A stretch of 64,000 bases of DNA, from positions 62,001 through 126,000 of the forward strand of contig CAOLHI010001851.1 of NCBI GenBank assembly GCA_948474755.1, in the 5' to 3' direction. Source of the stretch: Ctenosaura bakeri (Eukaryota > Chordata > Lepidosauria > Squamata > Iguanidae). A program made the translations under genes and the position numbers. Below, in pieces: positions 59,051-64,000 of the stretch. The notes below the pieces were generated by a model. It saw only the letters and a program-made list of their open reading frames with translations. It was not told where the DNA came from and searched no databases. The number at the start of each line of letters is the position of its first letter. Positions within the stretch are counted from its first letter, which is position 1.

Positions 59051-60212
59051 CCACATGCCACACTTAGCCCTTAATTACTTGCAGTATAGTCTGCAAAAGT
59101 CCCACATGTTTCCCTTGTGCCTAACTGATTTGCTTGATAGTGGAGCATAGGAATGCTGTACTGGCACTGCTTGTTATCAGTGCAAGCTCAGTGATCTCAG
59201 AAATGCCAGGAATTGGGAGAGGGTTTGTGTTTGCACTTTGGATTGATCTGGTTAAATCACAATTTACTGTTTAACTGCTTCTAGCAGCAATAGGGAAATA
59301 GCAATCTCAGTGGGGTTGGGAGAGCTGAAAGGCTCTAGTGATCTAGATGCAGTCAAAATAGGTGTTTTCCAGTTAGTGACAAAGGCAGAGACATCTCAGT
59401 CTCTGTGGAGGTTGCTGGGAGATGGGAGAGGCTTTCACTTTCACTTCCCCCACCAGAGATCCAACAATCTTTTAAGTCTCCCCGTTTTAAGCCTGATGAT
59501 ATGTAGAGTGGACCAGGTGAAGAGTATCTTTGTACATTCATGTGCTGCCCCAGTTGAACAGCCATCATTGAATGTGACCCTCAGAACCCAAAATGCTTCT
59601 TGCCCCCCTCCCTTTTTTAAAATAGGACTAATATCAGAAATCACACTTTGAAATTGGGTTCTTTTTAACTAATAACTGTTAATGTTAACCAGAGCTGTTT
59701 GGTCATGATAGTTTGAAAAGCCATAGTTAAGCACACACAGCTTTTGAGCTCCTTGCTCAAGTTGGCGGAAAAGTGGAAAGAAAGTGTGCAAGCCTGGTAG
59801 GATTCAGATCTTTCTAAGGCATTGTTTAACACAACATCAGAAAATGGCTATTGTGGTGGCAGGCTAGAAGGAAACTATCCCCTTGCCCCCAAAACTGAAG
59901 TGTGATTTGGCTTATTTTATACAATTCTAGATCTTTTGACATTGCTGAATTCTGCTGTTTAAAGGGGTTGCATTTAGTACATAAGATAATACACTTTAGT
60001 ACCTGATGGTGTCCAATTAGATCTTATCACGACCTCTAGGATTACGTTTCTCTACAATTACATTTCTCCTTTCTGAAATTGAACTTCCATGAGACAAGAA
60101 GAAGAGGAAAAATCTGAACCAAGGTTTAGTTGGGTTTTTTTTTTGAAATTCCTGTCTAATTTGTTAGATAGTATTTCTCATCTGAAGGGTTCTTTTTTCT
60201 GTTCTTTTACAG

Positions 60213-60356
60213 GAATCTGAGCAACAACAGAATAACTACTCTGGAAGCTGGATGCTTTGATAATTTATCCAACTCCTTAATAGTTGTGAAACTAAACAGA
60301 AACAGAATAAGCATGATTCCACCAAAGACCTTCAGACTGCCTCACGTACAATATTT
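60213..60356 (+). CDS. LRIG2: LRIG2 exon 5: two LRRs
   Basis: A 144-nt exon (two 24-residue repeats) with acceptor TTCTTTTACAG and donor TT|GTAAGT. It encodes residues 173-221: LNLSNNRITTLEAGCFDNL, then VVKLNRNRISMIPPKTF, ending LPHVQYL. Two sequons (NLS) are present. It is strongly LRIG2-like, and the exon is flanked by introns of 3.1 and 1.0 kb. Confidence 0.95.
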
Positions 60357-61358
60357 GTAAGTCATTATGCCTCATCATTTTCAGGGCCTTCATGCAATAC
60401 ATCTCAGCTACTCATAAATTAAAGCCTGAAGGAAATCTTTCATTGAAAGATGGCTTTAAATGTATGTCTCACAGAGCAAGTGAGAGTTCTGTTGGGCCAT
60501 TTTGTATTTTAAGTTCAAGAAGCAGTGTTTCAGGTAGTTCTGCTTTCCTGTATACATGTTAAAAGCAGTCTTTCCACACCTGTATGAATTAAACAGATAA
60601 GCTGATATTTATTTGTTTTTTTCCATACATAACACATTTTAGAACAGTCAAGAAGATTTGTAATTTGAAGGTACTATGTTGAGCACTTTACAATAATTTC
60701 ACATTGCTTAGTTCATAGTAATACATTTGGAAGAAATTTTGTTTTGGATCTGCTGAAGCCAAAATAGCAAAGGGTTTTTTACTCCATAAATTTGCTGGGA
60801 CTGGAATTCGGTTACACTTTAGTAAGTGTGTTAGTCTTTAAGGTGCTGCAAACTACTTCATCTGAAGATTTTAACTGCGTGAGCTTGTCAATTGGATATT
60901 AATAAAAGCCTTTGACTAAATTGACATATTCATATAAGCAGATTTCTGCTTCTTCCCTGCTCCAATTCTAATGAAAAATTAAAACTCAATTGGTTGTTGG
61001 AAAATTTATGTTGCATGTGCTCAGGGCAGAGATCTGTCTCTCCATACTGTGTATGGCAAGAATGGACAACTTGTAGTCTGGTGTGCAACTCTTACGAACC
61101 CTACCCAGCCTAGCCACTGCTACAGGATGTTGGGGGTTGCAATTCAATGTATGGAAGGTCACAGTTGCCCACCCCTGAGGTAAGGCTTTAGTATTGTTTG
61201 CATCTGATCTTTTTTGGTTGTTCAGCTTCCCTTTAGAGTGGCTACATGATCTAGTAACAGTATTTGTCTTAGGAAAAAAAAAACGTGCAGCAAATGAAAG
61301 TTATATTTCATTTCAGCCAACATGTTTCTAATACTATTATTATAATATCATTCTTTAG
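60357..61358 (+). other. LRIG2: LRIG2 intron 5
   Basis: GTAAGT...CTTTAG, 1.0 kb. A small foldback repeat sits at 61066-61184 (GGACAACTTGTAGTC ... CACAGTTGCCCACCCCTGAGG). Confidence 0.85.
61066..61184. repeat. Small foldback repeat, copy 4
   Basis: It ends GTCACAGTTGCCCACCCCTG, the usual end of CAGGGGTGGGCAACTGTG-type MITEs. The left arm is decayed. Confidence 0.45.
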
Positions 61359-61502
61359 GGAACTTAAAAGAAACCGGATTAAAGTAATAGATAGCCTTAC
61401 CTTCCAAGGTTTGGACTCCTTGAAGTCATTAAAAATGCAGCGCAATGGGATTAGCAGACTAATGGATGGCGCCTTCTTTGGACTGGATAATATGGAAGAA
61501 CT
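61359..61502 (+). CDS. LRIG2: LRIG2 exon 6: two LRRs
   Basis: A 144-nt exon with acceptor ATCATTCTTTAG and donor CT|GTGAGT. It encodes residues 221-269: [18 protein letters not shown], then [20 protein letters not shown]. Asn ladder positions are intact and there is no stop in frame. The family region is highly conserved. Confidence 0.95.
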
Positions 61503-62007
61503 GTGAGTACATCACACTGTTTTCTCATTAGAGGTGCTAGATGATACAGTGCTCTAGGGATTGGCAAAAATACTAAAGATATTGCTTTCCTATTGCTCAT
61601 TGGAGCTAATACGTTCACATCATATTTGGAAATTAACAGTCCATATCTTCTCATTTTCATGAGAATTATTTGCTTGTCTGCATATTGGCTTGTTTACTTC
61701 TTCCTAGCTGGCTTACTTCCCAGTACAAGAAGATGTGACTATACAAGCACGGTACTGGCACTTTGTTATTTTAGACCCTTAAAAATGACTTCAGCAGCCT
61801 GACAGTAGTGCACCATTTTGTTAGAAGAAAAGTCCTGCTCATGTTACTTCCAAACATTTGATAAATATATGGAGAAGGGGAGCATAGTACTGCCCTGCTA
61901 TTTTCTTCCAGGCATCATACATACATCAGAATTTAGTTTTTCCTTCATAAAGTGCTATATGTAGGTATAACAATTGTTGTAAACACGTATTTCTGTTGTT
62001 TCTACAG

Positions 62008-62151
62008 AGAGCTGGAACATAATAACCTTACAGAAGTAAACAAAGGTTGGCTGTATGGTTTGAGGACTTTACAACAGCTCTATGTGAGTCAAAACACCAT
62101 TAACAGAATTGGACCTGATGCATGGGAGTTCTGCCAAAGGCTTTCCGAACT
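62008..62151 (+). CDS. LRIG2: LRIG2 exon 7: two LRRs
   Basis: A 144-nt exon with acceptor GTTGTTTCTACAG and donor CT|GTAAGT. It encodes residues 269-317: LELEHNNLTEVNKGWLYGL, then LQQLYVSQNTINRIGPDAW, ending FCQRLSEL. One sequon (NLT). The next intron is only 170 nt long. Confidence 0.95.
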
Positions 62152-62321
62152 GTAAGTATTAGGATTTGTTTCATTGTAGTTTTCCCCCATTGATTAGAAT
62201 AACCATAATAATAAACATCTTGTTCCCTAACAGGGAATTTGCTTAATTTCTTAAACAAGAAAAGTCTAATTTTTCTACAACCTATCATTCAGATTTTTCT
62301 CTTTGTTGTGTTTCATTTCAG

Positions 62322-62465
62322 AGATCTATCATACAACCAGCTAACCCGCCTAGATGAGTTTGCTTTTATTGGATTGAATTTATTGGAGAGATTAAATCTA
62401 AGTGATAACAGAATCAGTCACATTGCTGATGGTGTCTTTAAGGGACTTTCAAATCTACAAACGTT
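62322..62465 (+). CDS. LRIG2: LRIG2 exon 8: two LRRs (last exon in the window)
   Basis: A 144-nt exon with acceptor GTTTCATTTCAG and donor TT|GTAAGT. It encodes residues 317-365: LDLSYNQLTRLDEFAFIGL, then LERLNLSDNRISHIADGVF, ending LSNLQTL. The family continues with a further LRR (DLRNNEIS...), which I do not find before 64000, so intron 8 runs off the window. Confidence 0.95.
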
Positions 62466-64000
62466 GTAAGTGCACATAGTTCAGAGAGCAGTTATTGATG
62501 AAGGAAATCCGCAGAAGTGAACACTTGAAATCTTCCAGAGTTAACAATACTTATGACATTAAGAAGACCAAAGTATCTTTATCCTGCTACCAAATTCAGC
62601 CTGCCTTATCCTCGTTTATATAAAAAGTTGCAAACAGTGCTCACGATGACACAGAGCTATGCAGTATTGTTGAGAATTAACTATTGCTTTTCAGGGCGCT
62701 CAGCTTATAATACAATACATGTGCAGTTATTTATCTTTACACATTGTCCTTAAAGGAAGAGCTATTTTCAAGGTATGGCACGCACACACACCCATATTAA
62801 GAAAGATGTTATATAGGTTGCTTTCCTCATGCTGCAATTTTCTGTTAGTAGAGCAAGTGCAATTTAGAATGCTGAATGTAATATATTTCTTCAGTATCCC
62901 AGGTCCCTGTTGCCTACTGTTTATTGCGTCAGTGGTAAGCTCAGCTGTTGTTAAACCATCAGGCTTCAGTGTTTTATAACTGTCCATAATGAACACCAAA
63001 TGTTCTTTTGCAGGTCTCCTCTTTCAAGGCAGAGCATTTCTTGGTCATTATGACTTTTTGTTTGTTTGTGGTTATCACCTTAATCTAATTTCAGCTTCCA
63101 GTGAGAATAGGCCTGTTTAATCAGTGTTGACTTACCATTTAACAGTTGATTTAGTGAATCTACTGTAGCTGAGATTGGCAGTTTGATATAGGCCTATATT
63201 TAGGTACATACATATGTAAACACATACAGGGATACCCAAGTTATTCCCAAGCTTTAATTAGGCCAGAATTATTTCTGTTTGTTTTATTGTAGAGTCATTG
63301 TATTTTTAGCAAGGTCTCTACACATATACAGAGTGATTTCCACCTTGCATGTGGAGAGCCATGACTGTGTATAGAATTGAGTGCAAGGTTGGCAGTGTAC
63401 ATAGTATTTTCATGCAAGTGTCTTTGTCAGAAGGAAACCAATTTCCTGTCAGACCCTAACACAGCAAACATATTTCTCAAAACCAGGTTAATAAGGTAGC
63501 CAATACAGTGGTTCATTTCTACAAAATAATTCTTTTCCAGATTTTTCTTACGTATCTAGCAACTCTTCTTCACAATTTAGGTGGTGGTGGTGGTGATGGT
63601 TGTTGTTTAACCATTGTTCTTTTAGGTATGGAAAGGAGTAGTGAGAGAGAGAGAGAGAAAGAAATGCATTGCAGATTAGGCTGGGGGATGACTGTGTGTT
63701 TGTGCGTGCACGTGCACACCTTCACGTTGCCTGTCAACTTATGGCAACCCCATGAATTTCATAGGATTTTCTTAGACAAATAGAGGTGGTTTCATTAGTA
63801 CACTCCTCTGAAATATAGCATATAGCACCTGGTATTCATTGGTGGTCTCCCATCCAAGTACTAACTAGGGATGCTGCTGCTTAGCTTCTAAGATCAGATG
63901 GGATCTGGTGCCTGTAGGGTATTTAGATCCTTTTTGCTACAGAGAAGGAATGCTACGGGACATTAGAGAAATTTGAGATTGTTCTGTGCCATCTTTTATC
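62466..64000 (+). other. LRIG2: LRIG2 intron 8 (runs off the window)
   Basis: It starts with GTAAGT. A GA-rich microsatellite lies at about 63640-63662 and a 5S-derived SINE at 63701. No further LRR exon is seen. Confidence 0.75.
63701..63925 (-). mobile_element. 5S-rRNA-derived SINE, copy 3
   Basis: The plus strand reads GCCTGTCAACTTATGGCAACC, TCTGAAATATAGCATATAGC, CACCTGGTATTCATTGGTGG, TCTCCCATCCAAGTACTAAC, TTCTAAGATCAGATGGGATC. It is the best preserved of the three. The complement is strongly 5S rRNA-like over about 110 nt. Confidence 0.88.

Larger units (their letters stand above)
57137..60212 (+). other. LRIG2: LRIG2 intron 4
   Basis: GTAAGT...TTTTACAG, 3.1 kb. It contains the antisense CR1 fragment and its host repeat at about 58120-59050. 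I recognise nothing else. Confidence 0.85.
19806..64000 (+). other. LRIG2: LRIG2 gene, 5' part (exons 1-8; gene continues past the window)
   Basis: Eight exons were joined by eye at GT/AG sites to give one open frame of about 365 codons: signal peptide, LRR N-terminal cap, then about 10-11 leucine-rich repeats. The protein reads like vertebrate LRIG2 rather than LRIG1 or LRIG3, for example [33 protein letters not shown] and KGWLYGL. LRIG2 is known as a single-pass membrane glycoprotein of about 1,065 residues in human, with 15 LRRs and three Ig domains, that modulates growth-factor receptor signalling. Every intron seen is phase 2, so LRR exons could be gained or lost without a frame change. 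Introns 1-7 are about 34.8, 1.4, 0.59, 3.1, 1.0, 0.5 and 0.17 kb. The Ig, transmembrane and cytoplasmic parts are not in the window. No disabling change is seen in any exon. Confidence 0.93.

Noticed and set aside
63800..63925. Possible 5S rRNA gene on the minus strand
   Set aside because: Many substitutions from vertebrate 5S rRNA, a fused SINE body, and two further dispersed copies show a SINE, not a functional 5S gene.

Overview
This window is nuclear DNA from a vertebrate, most likely a squamate reptile (lizard or snake). The evidence is one spliced gene with long introns, a CpG-island promoter, and a mixed set of transposable elements: CR1, L2, RTE/BovB and L1 LINEs, tRNA-derived Sauria-type SINEs with a BovB-like tail, 5S-rRNA-derived SINEs, MIR/CORE-like SINEs, and hAT- and Tigger-type DNA transposons. 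The species call is inference from repeat content. There are no operons, plasmid features or CRISPR arrays.

The only protein-coding gene I can support is the 5' part of LRIG2 (leucine-rich repeats and immunoglobulin-like domains 2) on the + strand. Exon 1 (19806-20041) encodes a signal peptide and the LRR N-terminal cysteine cap and sits in a CpG island. Intron 1 is about 34.8 kb. Seven more exons follow: 54865-54936, 56337-56411, 57002-57136, 60213-60356, 61359-61502, 62008-62151 and 62322-62465. All junctions are phase 2, and exon lengths of 72, 75, 135 and 144 nt match the LRR period. About 365 codons are present. The remaining LRRs, Ig domains, transmembrane segment and cytoplasmic tail must lie beyond base 64000.

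Bases 1-19300 are upstream flank. They hold CR1, L1 and L2 fragments, 5S-SINE and CORE-SINE copies, foldback MITEs, an LTR-like retroelement segment on the minus strand (about 11.75-12.39 kb) and two Tigger-type elements, one filled by a GC-rich minisatellite. I found no exon of a neighbouring gene there.

Intron 1 (20042-54864) is a repeat graveyard. It contains a 180-bp near-perfect palindrome 185 bases after the exon 1 donor, three hAT elements with recognisable 8-bp target duplications, a nest of two Tigger-type elements inside one of those hATs, a 3-kb antisense L2, CR1, L1 and BovB pieces, Sauria SINEs, and a 1.7-kb terminal-inverted-repeat element carrying a GC-rich tandem repeat. Introns 2-8 are shorter and less disturbed.

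I see no strong candidate for a new gene system. The most unusual items are the palindromic MITE family (copies flank LRIG2 exon 1), the triple-nested transposon, and the two GC-rich minisatellites carried inside DNA transposons.
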